Shown here: piece by piece, positions 32,801 through 47,800 of the stretch
Layout: the number at the start of each line of letters is the position of its first letter
How positions within the stretch are numbered: position 1 is the stretch's first letter
Assembly (NCBI GenBank): GCA_934045905.1
Contig: OW203761.1
Location: forward strand, 30,554,964 to 30,618,963
Reading direction: 5' to 3'
Origin: Leuctra nigra
Taxonomy: Eukaryota > Arthropoda > Insecta > Plecoptera > Leuctridae
Length of the DNA stretch: 64,000 bases
Program-made: the position numbers and the translations under genes
Notes under the pieces: generated by a model
What the model saw: only the letters and a program-made list of their open reading frames with translations
Database searches by the model: none
Told to the model about the DNA's origin: nothing

Positions 32801-35800
32801 TTCACATCTGATTGCAACCTATTGCAGACAACTTCTTCTTCTTCTCTCGTTAAAACATCTGCTTCGAATGCAGCGTCTTTCTCCAGTTCATCCTTCCATT
32901 TTCTTGAAACTTCACGGACGTATTCTATGAGATTTACGCGTTCCCAATGCCACAATTGCTTCAAATCTTCACTTTCCGAATCTGCATAATCATCATAATA
33001 TTCTGCTCCGTACACGTGGTCATCATATTCGGAAGTTTGCTTGGGATACGTTTCCTCTGCTTCATATTTGTATTCCCAATTTCTTTCCCAATTTTCGTCT
33101 TGTTTCTCGTATCTCCTAAGTAATTCTGCCCTTGCCCTTTTACTAATCTGCGCATTTTCTTCTGTCCTGTCGTGACAAATACTCATCAACTCTTCCTCAT
33201 CCAATGTAGCAAATTCTTTCATCGTCCATTTTTCTTCTCTTCTTCTTTCAAATTCTATATAGATTCTTCTTGACAATTCATCAATTCGTTCTGTTCTCAT
33301 TAAATGGTATAAATCCCGATTACTAAACTCGCAGAATTCTAATTTGACACTTCTATTTTCTTCTTGTTCTTCATATTCTTTCTTATTTAGCTCGACCCAG
33401 GATTTCCAATATTCTTCATCTTTTTCATCCATCGTAAAAGTTCTTTACGACTTGTTCTTCAGTTTTCTGGATCTTTACATCTTCTTCAGACGACTTCCGT
33501 CAACAATCATCAGCGACTGGGTTAGGTCATTTCTGTCGATGCCTAATCTGGTTCCCACGGTATCAATAACAACAAACTTGTTCCCATGACAATTAACTAC
33601 ACAGTTGATGTTTCTGCCCCCCTCTATCACCTGAATACTCGTGACCTCTGACTCACTAAGCTCTGCCCCCTCTACATCATCTAAATTCACTGTTGACGAT
33701 AAACTTGCATCTCGATCTGCCATCGTAACAGATGTAATGAACTAACATGCACAAATCTACAGTTGGCTTTATCTTTACGTTAACGGGTTGATTCTATGTA
33801 AAATTTCCAAATACATGAAAATTTTACGCAATGCCTGTGTCCACAAGTTTCAGAACAACTGAGTAACTCTTTCACAATCAAGAAAACAATTATTTCTTTC
33901 AAAACAATTGCTCCCAGGAATGTTATTCGAGCCCCACACGTTGAGCGCCACTGAAACCTGCGGGATTTGGCTCAGAGGGTAGAACACAAAGAATCAGCAA
34001 TATTATAATTTGTTTATTACAAAGAAAATAAATGTTCATTGATGTGAAAAGAGCAATCAAAAATTATGAAACAATATTACGTTTGATACGTCGGCAGTAG
34101 TGATGATGTCGTCTGGTTTGTTTACTTCCGCGTAAACAAGTGGATGGCGTTGACTCTTGCGTAGTGTGTCCCGTGAACTCCAGTCCACCAGCAGAATGAA
34201 AATGACTGGATATGTCACCTCCTTCAGCTGCGATGCGATGATGTCGTCTAATAACCCCTTGGTTACCAGGACGTCCAGCAGTCCGTGCACAAGGAGTGAC
34301 CTCCTCGAGCAGTTGGATCAAGTTGGCTCAGGCTGATGACGTTCGTGGCTGCAGACTCGTCGGTTTCTCCCGGAGTTGCAATTCACTAACTTTTATACTT
34401 TAACATTTACTGACTTTTATGTTGAAACTGTTCAGTTGATCACTTGTAAGTTGAAATTGTCTTAATGCGATATTATTTGCCTCAGCACTAGGCTTGAAGT
34501 TTGAATTTACTGGGTTGACGTTTATACAAAAATGTTATTTTAATGTTTACCTTCGATCACATCGGCACTGTCTCGCTGAAATTATACTATGTTGCGTGCA
34601 CAAGGCTTCACGGTTCGCGAGGCAGGTCTCACTGCTCTGAGAAAACTCCGACTGATGATGTTTGGCTGGTAGCCTGACGTTTTATACCCTCTGACATCGT
34701 TTTCCCTCCAAAGAATCTGATTGGTTGGTTTCGTACACGTGGTAGCTAATTTTAGACATTCTGTCATTTCTAAAGCCCGCGAAACGACTTTCTTTCTGCA
34801 CGTAGGCCCATGCTTTTCTTGGAATCACTGAAAACTAGTCTGGCTGACTGGTTTTGTAGCGTTATCACAATGACTGGTTCACTTGTTATTACGTGGTGAC
34901 ATCACAATTTAGGTAAGGTCACATACTTTTTATATGGATTCACTCACTTTCTTGATATAATTGCACATTGTTAAACTTATTTGATTGCTTGTTATATTTT
35001 TGTCTATATTTTGATTGCTGTTGAATTTAAGATTGTAAGTTTACATAATGATTCTAATTAATTACTTTGTGTTCAGTTAACCTTGACTCTAAGAATGCCA
35101 TGCTACAAGCTTGTTCATTCTTTAAACCTATTTCAAGCAAACATTATTATTTTTTTTAAAGTTAATTTTCTAACCTAGATAGGCCAACTTGTTACAAGTT
35201 GATGTTGAATTTTAGATAAATTGTACTGACAGATACCGATACAGATCCGAGAAAAAAAAATATTCGCTAACTGAAGTTTTTTTATTGAAACTATCCCAGT
35301 ATCACTGAGCACGTTCAGTTCTTTCATGAATATCAGTTCGTTCAGAGAGCTGTACTGCACGGCAAAGTCCACAACGCGCACTACAAAAACCGCCGTTTGC
35401 GTCGAGAGAAGTCATACATGTAGAATCAAGTACAGTATCTACATTGTTCGCTCACAACGGATCCAGACATGTAGATAGCACAGTATTGTTGTTACAGAAC
35501 GTAGCTAACGCATTGTGTGGAAACATAGTTCATCCTAGGTTTATCCTGTTAGCAAACAGCTATAATCAAATTCTCCTAATGTATTCATGGGAATTCGTCT
35601 TCAACAAGTGTACATTCACATCATGGACACCTTGCCTTGGCAAAGGGCGAACCCCTAGATTTTACTCGAGATCAGGTTTCCACTTACTGTCATTTAATTT
35701 GTCTAGGCTTAGTTGCCTTATTGTATAAACATGGAACCCGAAGCAGTTGCCATTAGCAACGCTACTGATGGTAGGCAGATGAAACGAGGCGCTGATCGTC

Positions 35801-38800
35801 TAGCGACTAATAAAACCCACGCGTGCGAAGATTATCCGGGTCTTTCGCTCCATCACCGATGAAGCAATCTTCATCATCTTTTTCTCATGCAAATGATCGC
35901 ACCTGAATCCCCGGTTGAGAGCAAACATTCTGTCATTCACAGCTTTAATCTCATCGCATTGCATCGCATCTCACTGGCGCGTGGTTGGTCGACGTCGTGG
36001 ACTGCACGGCCTTCTAAACAACGCTCTCTAGTCTCTGGAATCAATAATGGGCTCATTACCTCCCAGAATGTTTATAGACGAGCTTGTCGTGGGACTTGTG
36101 GAGGCGGTGAGTTTCGTTCGCCGGTCAAGTGGGCTGGACTGGACGATGGAACACTTTTCATTAGCCTATACGGTGTTATGAGTGATGCGTCCTCATTTCA
36201 CACCGAAAACGATCGTATTCTTGAAAAAATACGTTTTCGCGAGGGAAATACAATTTTGTACGAAGTTCAAATATAGATTAACGGCACACCTATGTAAACT
36301 AAGTTACTATAATTATTCGTTTAAATGGTTTAGCCGTGAGCGTTGGAACACGTTTATACGCTTGAATGGGGTAAGTACTAAAAAATTACAGATAGTATAG
36401 CAAATAAAAAGTCCTATGCAAATAATGTAAAAGTTCTCTTTGGTTGGCTTCGCTTCTACAGCTCACTCACACCGAACCCCGCCGACACAAACATTCATTT
36501 TGGTTCGTTTTAGCTTTGATTTTGCTCGCTCGTCGGGGGCGTCGTTACGCGTCCCATGTGGTGCAATTTAACGCATTGCTATTTACGCACCGCACCAAAA
36601 ATCCCTACACACCTGGGTTTGTGAGTAGATAAATGTTTGCTTACTTAGGGGAGAGCGGCGTTGAAAAAGTAAGATTGAAATTAATTGGGTTTCGGTTATC
36701 TTGCTTTTCCCCTCGTCCCCTATCACTCATTCGTACAGCAATACCCCCTGGTGAGCTGAACTCTCATTAAAATCATTAAACACTGGTTGAAAACAAGTTC
36801 CTCCAGACAAATAGTCGGCGAATTCAGGAAACGTTTTTGGTCTTCGCTTTGCCTAAACTTGGCTTGGCACTGCAAGCTGAGCATTGAAGTCAGAGGTTAA
36901 ATGTAAGATGGCGTGTGTTGGTGGGAAATCTCGTCGTCATTCATCATTCAGGAAGGAAGGCTACATGTCATCAGGCTGGATTTCTCCCTCTGAATCCTTC
37001 AGCCTGCGGGGGTGGTGAAGTGAATTCTAGTCCGATCACTAGACAGAAATAACCAAGCAAATCATCTTGCCTCACAGACTTCACAACTTTCAAGCTTCCA
37101 GCCAAAATCGAGAGTTATTTGTTTTCAAACCAAACATCGCATTTTCAATGAAATCCCCCCCCCCCCCCCCCCTTCAATCTGAACTCAGTTGCTCTTAGGC
37201 TGTGGAACAGACTGTACGTGCAACCATCCTGTCAAAGAGTTGTATTTAACGAGACTGTACAATTGATTGGAGTTTATCTTTTTGTCGTTTTCTTCATTTT
37301 TTTGTTCACGGAAGCATTCATCAGGAAATGCTCGGAGGAATTGGCGTCATTTTCAATAACATGGTGAAAATTAAATCTTAAAATTAAAAATCTACCTCAT
37401 CGTCTTCTTTAGCTCACCAATCTGTTTATTGCAGACGTGGAGTTAATGCTATCTGAGCATAAATTATAATTACAAGTCGGCAATTTTCATTAAATCTCGG
37501 CAGTGTACCTCCCACTCCCTCTGAATGGGCGAGGGAAGACATACATTTTAATTATTTTAACACTCTTATACTAAACAAACAATACCAAAATGTAACGCAG
37601 ATTTTAACAACTTTGTAATAATGTTAGACCATGTAAAACAAACAAACTATGATTGTAGCCGAGAGTACTCGAGCGAGATCTTTCTTCATATCTCGCGAAA
37701 ACGATTTGGCAATTTCAAACCGCGAGCACGAGAACGGGTTTCGTGTAAGTGTAGCTACGTGATACAGTTCGAAGCTACGAGGTAATTTAGCCATAAGACA
37801 ATGCCTGGCAACCAAACCAACCCTGGGAATGCAATTATGAGGCGGGTTTTGCTCGAAACTAGTCGTGCCGAACCACGCCAGCGTTGCGTCGACGTGATGC
37901 CCGCTGGTGATCGCCTCCACCGCATCCTCCCCCGAGATGCACTGGTGTGCCCGCTTACTTTAGAGGCGGTGGAATTAATAATGCAACACTCTGTTTAAGT
38001 TGGTTTTAGTATTGTATACCCCTCCCCCCCCCCTCCCTCTGCTAAATTTAAAAATATCTCTAAATTACTTTCAAATTAGAAGTGACGCCATTCTGAAAAT
38101 CACAAAAATCGTAAAAAAACGTGGTAAAAATCGTGATTCTCAAAAATTTGAATACTTTGCCTAGATGTTTGTTCTCCATGTTCTCCATACTGCAGGGACA
38201 TTTTTTTTAACAAACTGGAAAAGAGGTGTGGGTTCCAGAAATTCGTAATTTATGGTCGTGGATCCATTAAAAAATTGTGTGTATTATCCTTCAATATTGC
38301 ACCAAATGAATGAGGTTGCAGACACAATTTTCCCGCTAACCTCTTTCTCTCCATATCCAACGGTACTTCATACAAATTATGAATATTGTTGCTGGCCATC
38401 TCCCCCCCCCCCCCCCCCCCCCCGACGGCTGTCACCTTATCGCGGTGGTGGGGTTTGTGTTGGCCAATGATCCATTGCAGCTACGCCGGCGAGCATATGC
38501 TCATGTGTAAGGGTTACCCATGCCGGACAGATCAGTGGTGAGGCCCAGACCAAGAGCAGCCAGGGTCGGCCTAACCATGCCCTCCCTTGAATTTGCGGTC
38601 CTCTCGGGCCGGCCTCCCCCCTCGAGATGGTGATCCCCCTGAAATCGGGTTCAGCCGGCCCGAATCCTCACACCCCCCGGTCCGTCCCCATTCCGGCCTG
38701 GCCTTCCCACCAGTGCTGGACTCCCCCGGATCGGGCCCGTTAGGTTGACCCCCTCCCCTTGCCCTCCAATTATGATCAACAAAGTTAAAATATAACAATT

Positions 38801-41800
38801 AATGTGCGCAATATAACCTCGTCGTTGACGCGCCATTAAACCAAACTAACCTAACCTCTCTCCCCCCCAATCCAGAGAAGTCAAAGTCAAGACTGTCCGT
38901 GTCACAAACTGTCACATAGTTCATTACTAAAAAGGCTTGGCTACTCTCTATATAAAAAGCTTCATACTTACCGAAGTTAGAGTAAATATTTTTCGTAATT
39001 TACTTTATCTACTGATTTAATTACCTGTTTTGCATACTTCTTATAGAGAGATACAAGATCTTGAGACGCCACATAGCTGATTACGTTTTCGCATAATTCA
39101 GGTAAAACTGGTAAAATTAGTTTCCTAGACACGAAATGAGTTTTGAAGTGCCGTTCAGGTATTTTAGTATAATTTTATATCGGAGGGAATTTCAGTGTAT
39201 CTAACCACGAGAAATGTAATTTCTGACAATTTAAATGTGTACCCATGTATACCTACATTATTCTTCAAAGCTCGGAAGCATCAGATCATCATTATCATAA
39301 TGATTATAACAAACGTCACTCGTGTTGTTATCAGATAACTCGTTCCAGAAACGTCATTTTAAGTTAGGGCAACATTCTGCAGTTAATCCTCTCATAGAAC
39401 GTCGTTTCGCCTCAGTGCAGCGTCTGGAAAGTTGTTGACGCCTCCTTGCTCATTTTCTTGGTTACGTCTTCTATACAAGTTTACATAATATAAAGTTTGA
39501 TGCATCTCAAAGCTGAGATGAGAACTTGTGAGAACTTCAAAGAGAATTTGTTGAAACTTGGACTTTCGAGCGATTCTATATTGCATCTGAGGAGATAAAA
39601 AGATAGAACAATTCAAAATAAGTTTGTTCCATTCTACTTTGACTTGAGTGTATGTTCTACTAAAAGTAGATGGCTAGACCTATCATTATCCTTCATTAAA
39701 ATAAGGAATCATGTCCAAGCAAGGCGAGCCCAGCTTCCGAGTAGCGATTATCTCCACGGAGGTCTTTTGCCGAAGTCGCTCAGGAGCGAGTATGCATATT
39801 GTGGATGCAGTGGGAATGTTGGTCAATCGTCAAATACTCACGGGGTGGGTGATGTCAGATTCTTGGCTCATCATCTTGAATCATTCCTCCCTACCATCGC
39901 CGTTGGCCCCTCCTACATGATCGCCCTGATCAGCGTGCACTGAGCCACGGCCCGCGAGATGTTAGTCCCTCCTGTCACGTCAAGAGGACCGTGTCGTGTA
40001 GAGTCTGCACGCCAGAGTTGACACGTGCTTGTACTTCACGTGTGACACATCATTCAAGTGGGCGAAAGTTTAGGGGTCGTGCAATTTCATTTCAAAAATC
40101 AATTTGAAAATGTTAAGGGTGTTCGTGTGAATAAATAAATGTCCAAGGAAGTGTTGTTGGTGTTCGATCACAGCCACCTATAAAATTGTGATTTGGTTGT
40201 TTGTGTTCGTGAATCACGGCCACTTAGTGTCGGCCTGGTGTAACTCACGGCCATCTAAAAGTGTCGTGAGATTGTTTGTGTGTAGCAAGTGTCGTGTGAA
40301 TCACGGCCTCCTAGAGCGTCCATCACGGCGGGGGAGAATGGCCAGCAATCACGTGAGTAATGTTTACATCGGCTTCATTGATTGCTTCGGCTTTATGAGC
40401 CCATGGATGAGCCAAAGCAACACTCGACCGACTTTATATAAAAATAACTCTCTCAAACAAACTATGAGCCAGATTACCTATTCGTTTTCGTTTTATTTTT
40501 AAGGAAATTGTTATTTTGGTAAAGTGGTTCACAATTCTGATTGTGAAAGCAGCTTACGATTCAGATTTTGAAACCGTGCAGAAACTTATTTCTGGAATCA
40601 AAACACTTGAAAACAACAAGCTGATTACAAGTCCTCAGCCGTCGTTTTCATTGCTTTAAGAACGGGTTTCGTTTACCTAAAATCCACTTCACTGCGCGTT
40701 TCTCCCTGTAGATTAACTTTTCAGCAGTTCATTTCGTGCGGGAAAACTTATAACCATTCCAACTTGAGCTCATTTTCACCATACTGTGCTGCGCAGACCG
40801 AACTCAATCTAGGTGGATGAAGCCTGGGTCGTGCAATTTTTTTCATTACTATCACGTACTTATAACGACTTATTGTTTTGCAATGAGGCTAATGGGCTAG
40901 AAAATGGTTATTAGTATGGTTTGGAAGTTATTATGCACGTGCATGCACTTCAATCCAATAGAAAAGGGTAGTGGAAAGTGCCCAGGTCGAATGCACAGTA
41001 AAGAAGTAGAAAGAGTTTTACCAGTGACAGTTGGTTATATTATACCTATACAGAAGCCACAGATTCTGTCTTCAGTCTTCAGTCTCCATTTTCTAGGGAA
41101 AATAGTATCCGTCCTTCGAAAACGAAATTCTTATAACTGTCCAGAAGATCCAGAATACTGATTCTGCAAAGTTGAATTTTGATTTAATTTCATGTGAATT
41201 CTTCTCTCTGCTAAAACCAACAACACTGTTGTAAGAGAATAGTCAGTTTGACATCAAACATCAAATGGAGCTACAAATGAAATGGACATCGATGCACTGC
41301 CATGTACAATGCAATGTACAGTGCATGAATTCAGAGCCACGCCAAAATGAAATCACAAATTAGTCCCGTAGCATCGCTGTGAACAATGCAATGAGTCCTG
41401 TCCACGTGTGTTATTATAGTTGTGACTCTCATGGGTGGCCATTGTTGACCTGCAATTCACTGTTAGACAAATCGTTACGCCATCACTGATTGCTATTGCT
41501 GAAAGTGCAGACAGTTGAGTGTGAATATTATTGTGAAGATACCACCAAGCGCTCGGTCTGATGACTGATGGCGAAATGAATGAGATTGATGACTGATAAT
41601 TCCAGTCCTCGGGATACGTCTCTGTCGGTTTCTATTCATTGACATAAAAAGTTCGCCCTCAGCCATAGTCTCTAATATTATAAAGAAAAACAAAAATTCC
41701 GACCAACTAATCCCAGCAAAACATTGAGCATGACTAAGTAGGTATAGTCAATGGTGGCACCAAAAACAGCGCTATTACCGGTAATTACTTGAACCACTCA

Positions 41801-44800
41801 CATTTATATACCGTACCTTAATGATGGCTTCATTCATTAATCGCAGTACATTTGTCGGCGCGTACATTAATTGTCGGCGTGTTCATTAATATTTAATTGT
41901 GATAGTACATCAGTCGGTTTGGAGAGTAGGTATAGTACATTAGGGATTAAGTTTCCATGTAAACATCATAGGGAGGACCCACATGGATGGTGTCATAATG
42001 TAGCAGGTCTAAAATTACCACACATGGACATTAAACTATTCTTAGAAGAAGTCTATAGGAAGTGTTCTTTATGTCCTGACCTAATAATAGAGAAGATTGG
42101 CTCCTAATTATACGTATACCGACACAGGTGTAGTTTGCCTTGCTCCATAAGGTCATTATCGAATGTTGGTTTTTGTTATTATTTGTTTGTTTGTTTGTTT
42201 GTTTGTTTGTTTGAGTGCTTGATTCAATGAGGATCTGTCTGCTCCGCCAATGGGCTGCCATATTGAGTTAGTGTGACATTTCTTCTCCTTGTTCCGCAAG
42301 GAATTGCATTATGCATTAACTCGACGTATCTCAGATCGTGTGGCAGATTGCGTGGTTGTTATTGCCTCACGACGTTTCCTTCTGGATCCAAGTCGCGGCG
42401 TGGCACCTCCACCGCCACTAGCGAGTGCAGCGCCTCGCTCAGGCACGGCCTCCCAGAGCAGAGATCTAATTGGCTCCAGTGCAGGAAGTGAGGGTTACTC
42501 AAGCTGCATCCTGTACAGAGAGCCACACGACGTTTCCTTCTGGATCCAAGTCGCGGCGTGGCACCTCCACCGCCACCGCCAGTGCAGCGCCTCGCTCAGG
42601 CACGGCCTCCCAGAGCAGAGATCTAATTGGCTCCAGTGCAGGAAGTGAGGGTTACTCAAGCTGCATCCTGTACAGAGAGCCACACGACGCGGAAATCTGG
42701 ATATTGTACCTCACACAAAATTAATTTAATTTGTTGTTGACAATCACAAAAAATGAAACAAGAAGGAATCCAATTTGTGGCCTTGTTTTCACTGGAACTC
42801 GACATTAAATTCACGCCAAGAGATGACACCATGGCGCCATACAAGATGCAATCATTCATTCGATGAAATGGGTCAACTAATTTCCACTCCACGTGCGAGT
42901 TCTGAATTCAGTTTCGCGTGTTATTTCGACAGATATTAATATCACGTTCTCTTGTCACCAGCATTTATCACCGCCTCTGCTTGAACGCATGGTGACTCGT
43001 TGAGTTATGCCTGATTGGTCGGGAACAGTTGTTCGACGCCATGTTGGCACGTGACTGCACACTGTGATGGAAATCCTGCACTCTCGGTGCCATCGACAAA
43101 TCAACAGGGCTCTACTTTATGCCAATATTCCCATGAATTATTGAGGAGATATTATTTTGAGCTTCCGTTGGGAAAAAATCACCAAATATGTCTTCGACGA
43201 TCAAACATTTCATTGAAAATCCATCAATCTGTCATTTGCAGGTTTTCACCAGTTATCACCTTATTCAGGGATAACGAAGAGAAAAGAAAACACTCACTCT
43301 CAGGGACAATACTGATTATGGTTTACCGTGATTTCAACGATGAATCCTGACAGATATACTGGCATAGTTCCAATTGAAGTACCTACTCTATTTAATGAAA
43401 TGAATGGTCTATTCTGGAGGTCGGGGTTCTGTTCCCGAGCAGGGCAGTGACCTCGAAGGTTCACGACACGCATGTCACGTGCTCAAAGGTGTCACGTGGG
43501 CTGCGCAATTATCACCTCGCCCAGAGTAGAAACAATGGGGAAACATTCAACGTGCTAATAGAAAACAACTCGATTTTATGCCGACAATCGACACTTTAAT
43601 AGATGCTATTTCATCTGCATTCTGTTCTTTAGAGCTTGGAGCGTTCAATATGGTAGTCACGACTGTCTCAGAGGTGTAGCTTGGATTGTTTGCTTGTAAC
43701 TTTGGAACCACGCAAAGAAAATACTCTTTTTCAACTCGGAAAAGTAAAAGAAAAATGTTCTTTTAGGTAATACGACAGATCTAGTCACATTCGTTTCTCT
43801 TTAGAGTTGTGTTTATGTGCCTTACCGAAGTTACTTTTCTTTTGGAAAAACAAAGATATAAAACCGACTGTTTTATTATTCCGTGCCAAGTGATTAATTA
43901 CTTAATTACTCGTGGCGCTGTCTGTTAGCGTTTGACAAGTTAATATAGTCAACTAATGCATCCAATGATCATGGATGGATCTGTCAATTACTAATTAGCC
44001 AATCAACCTGTGGCCTGCGTTTCATTTGACAAACCCAACAAACGAGAACACATTCAAGGATATCATCTTCATTTCTGGCGGTCTCATCACGGTCTCATTG
44101 CAAAGGCAGGCATAAATAATCTTTCAATAATGATTTCCTTCTTTGAAAAGGCTTCTCATTGACTTTTTATCAATCAGAAACGGATCGATGGCAATTTCCT
44201 TTGTAATACTGGTGGGTGTGTAGTTCGTATAGGTAGATTGTGCTGTCGTTTTGTTTGCGTGTCACAAACACAATCTCCCCAAAGTTACAATAAAGGATAA
44301 AAATAAAAAAAATAAAAAAATTGGATAAAGTCTCTACAAGCGAATACAACTACGTATTTTTCAAGAAAACACGTATAAGCGAAAGCATTTATTGATTGTA
44401 AGATATCTTGATATCCATCGAAAGAGACAAATCGAATTATTGACCGGACATGTAAGAAGGTATAATTTCATAAAACTCTTCATTACTTTAGCATCTCGAT
44501 TCTGTGGCAACAATAGAAACTAGAAAAGTTGCAGTATAGTTAAACTTTTCTTTTGACTATTTGCCTCAAATTATTATAGAGCCGAAATTCATCAATATGT
44601 GTCTGAGAATAATGATAATGAAGATCTCTTGCGAGAGGCGGCAATCTGTTTATCCACGCTCTGATCTGACAGTTGCCACGTGACGTGTCACTAGGTGTCA
44701 GCAATCAATGCATTCTATAGAGAAGGTGTGAACAGAATGAACGTCATTATCTTTGGAAGTGATGAGATGGGAGAAGATTCCAGGAATCACAGAACACATA

Positions 44801-47800
44801 GTTCACTTTGCGTCCGGCGTGCCTTTGTCTACTCGCATTCACATTCCAAGATCCATCCAGAACATCAGTTCACGGCTTTCTTTATCATCCATTACAAGCA
44901 AAGAAACCATCAGACTGACTTATTGTGGTGAAATAGTAACGGTCACGACCCTTCATAAGAAATATATTTTCCCACTATAGTTTTCTTGAGGATGTGTGTT
45001 ATTTCTCGGACTGGTCTGCTGGCACCCAGAGTATAAAATATTATCTCTATACGTATTGCGCAAAAAAGTCAATGTATCTTCAAGTATTTTCGTGAAGTAT
45101 TTGCCCGTTGGTGAGAGGAATAAACCATTAATGTCGCCATTACATGACGTTTCCATGTCGATGATAGGACAATGTGGAAAAGATGTGGTAGTAACTTTAT
45201 TGTCTGAAGTGCGTATATTTGTTTGAACAAAACAACAAATCTCGCCCCGTCTATTTGATTTTATCATAATTTTGACGTTATTTGCATTGATATATAGCAG
45301 TGGAGAACTACAATACCGGGTGGCGCAAAAAATAAGATTGAGAGGTCACTATATCGAAACTATTATAGATAGGATTCTGAAATGGGTACACCTATTAGAA
45401 AACATACCAAAATTTAATATGTGCAAGATTCAAAAACATTGCTATTGTAGGAAAAAAGTTACAGCTGTTCAAATTTGGTTGTCAAAAAATTGATTATACG
45501 GAGCTCAAATAGCGCGTGTCGAGAAAACTTCCAATGGCCGGGACGCTGTTTTTTCAAAACTAAGTACGATATCTATCAAGCTAAAAATTTCAAATTATAT
45601 TCAAAATAGGATCGATTGTGTAGTAATTTCAATCAATATCAATACATGGAACGAAAGTTATTGAATCTTGAAGTTGAGCTTGAAAACAGAATAGTGGGAA
45701 AAGAATCACTTTTATAACGTGTGTAATAAAAGTTTATAAAAATCACATATTCTGATTTTACGCTTAACTTCAAGATTCCATAATTTTCGTTCCATTCATT
45801 CAAATTGATTGAAATTCTTACTCAATCGATCTTAATATATTTTCAATATAATTTGAAATTTTCAGCTTGCTATCGTACGTAGATTTGTAGAAACAGCGTC
45901 CCGGCCATTGGAAGTTTTCTAGCCGCGCTATTTGAGCTCCGTATAATCAATTTTTTGACAACCAAATTTGAACAGTTGTAACTTTTTTCCTACAATAGTA
46001 ATGTTTTGAAACTTGCACATATAAAATTTTGGTATGTTTTCTAATATGTGTACAAATTTCAGAATCCTATCTATAATAGTTGCGATATAATGACCTCTCG
46101 ATCAGGGGGATTTTTTTCGCGCCGCCCGGTATAGTGGTCAGTGGAACGATTCCACTCAGTGACTGATCTTCTAAAATGTGAAGTACCTACCTAGATACGT
46201 ACATTCATTGTTGATTTTGGTTTATAAACGATTCAATAACAATACTGGCTATTTTGCGCCCTGAATGATTATGATGATGAATGAGAGGAGAAGAAGGGGA
46301 ACTGGATGTTTACCTCCTTACCATGAGGAAAATAATGGTAGGGAAAATCATGGGAAGCCTCAGGACATGTACTCGTATGTATAGTGATATCAACTTTAAC
46401 CCGTTTATTCCCATACTGCTCCATTAATGGAACGGTTGATTAAATACTAGAAGGGGTTGCTTTTGACCTGTGAAACGATTTGACGAGGAAACTCATCTAA
46501 ATCTAAACACTTGACTTGAGATTACGGCCGAGTGCAACGCGCTTATCCAACACGTGCGTGCTTGACCACTATTCTGATCCCCCGTCGACCACCATTGGCA
46601 CGCAGCAGCCGGCGTTATGTGATTGTAAACACCCGCTTACCACCAGCCGCATGAGAACAATGTATTTATACTCGAGCTGCTTTACTGATGTATAATAATC
46701 TTACTTGCGTGTGTAAGAACGAGGACATATGCCTCAAGCTAATTATCCGAATAATTTCTTCAATCGAAGCAAAAAACAGATTTAAATGGTAGTAATTTCG
46801 ACGGTGATGACGTCATAAAGGTTACGGTATTGGCTGAACGTTGAGCGTAGGCCAAGATTAAGCTGAACTCCTCTCCGTCTGCAAACACGCTTGTTGATCA
46901 TCTGTATTCATTGTCAGCCTCTTCGCTGGCTTATTAATCAATCAACCCACAGAGCTGATGGCAGGATTGTTTGTCGCAGGGATTACACACTGAACACGAG
47001 GGCCATTTTCATTGTGGCGGTTTATATGGTTATCGATTACTGTCTCTAATCTCGTATAACATTCCATTGTTTCAGACCATGTACCAACAATAGAGCGTTT
47101 AAACCTTGTTTTATAAAATAATTAACTTTCTTTTTGTAGTTGGGTTTGTGGTACTTGATCATTTGAATTGCTGGGTTCTTCTTGAAATTGGTTGCGCTTG
47201 ATGGCATAAGAACCACGATAGAGCGAAACTTTGCAACAAACGGCCTGTTTTATATCAAGCCAAACGCAATACAGAGACCGCGAAATATCCAACAACTGTC
47301 TTCAAATAATCCGACGCAGAAACACTTTCCTTTCTTTCTACTTCACTCAGAGAGATATTTACTCTTTGTTCGGAAAATATTTCAAAGCTTGGTCAAATCG
47401 TTGATAAACGACGTGTGCGGTTAGCTTTTTAATTTTTTGTTTTTTTCTAAATCCGTTTCGAGATATGAAGCTATAAAGAGTCATATTTCGCAATGTTCAA
47501 GACAATAAAGAGTTGGAAGCGGGAAAATGTTTGGTCTATGAAAAGCTGTGAATGTTCGCACTAACTTTAAACTCATGATTTGAATGTTGGAAGTTTGAAA
47601 CTTATAAGTTATAGCGACGCTCTCAAAAGCTCGCTCGTGTGAACTTTTCCTTTGTGATTGGGCCTTATTGAGAGAACAACGCGAGAATTTCAATTTAATT
47701 TCTTTCGTCTCCCAAGTCAATGGCGCTCTACAGGTTAATATCATGGTTTAAAATAAAAACAAAGCTAGCCAATAAGCTATAAGCATAGAGGTAAGTATAA

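Larger units (their letters stand above)
29930..35196 (-). mobile_element. Non-autonomous LTR retrotransposon, very young
   Basis: Two 1,245-bp direct repeats, 29930-31174 and 33952-35196, start TG and end CA on the plus strand and differ visibly at one base (30396 A, 34418 T). A 4-bp AGTT flanks both ends (29926-29929 and 35197-35200); AAGTT is possible if the LTR ends one base earlier. On the minus strand a tRNA primer-binding-like sequence TGGCGCTCAACGTGTGGGG follows the 5' LTR after one base, and a short purine run precedes the 3' LTR. The 2.78-kb interior codes only a glutamate-rich protein and a small ORF. No protease, reverse transcriptase, RNase H or integrase is seen, so it must be mobilised in trans. 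It lies antisense in transporter intron 1, 33 bp from the exon 1 donor. Confidence 0.93.
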
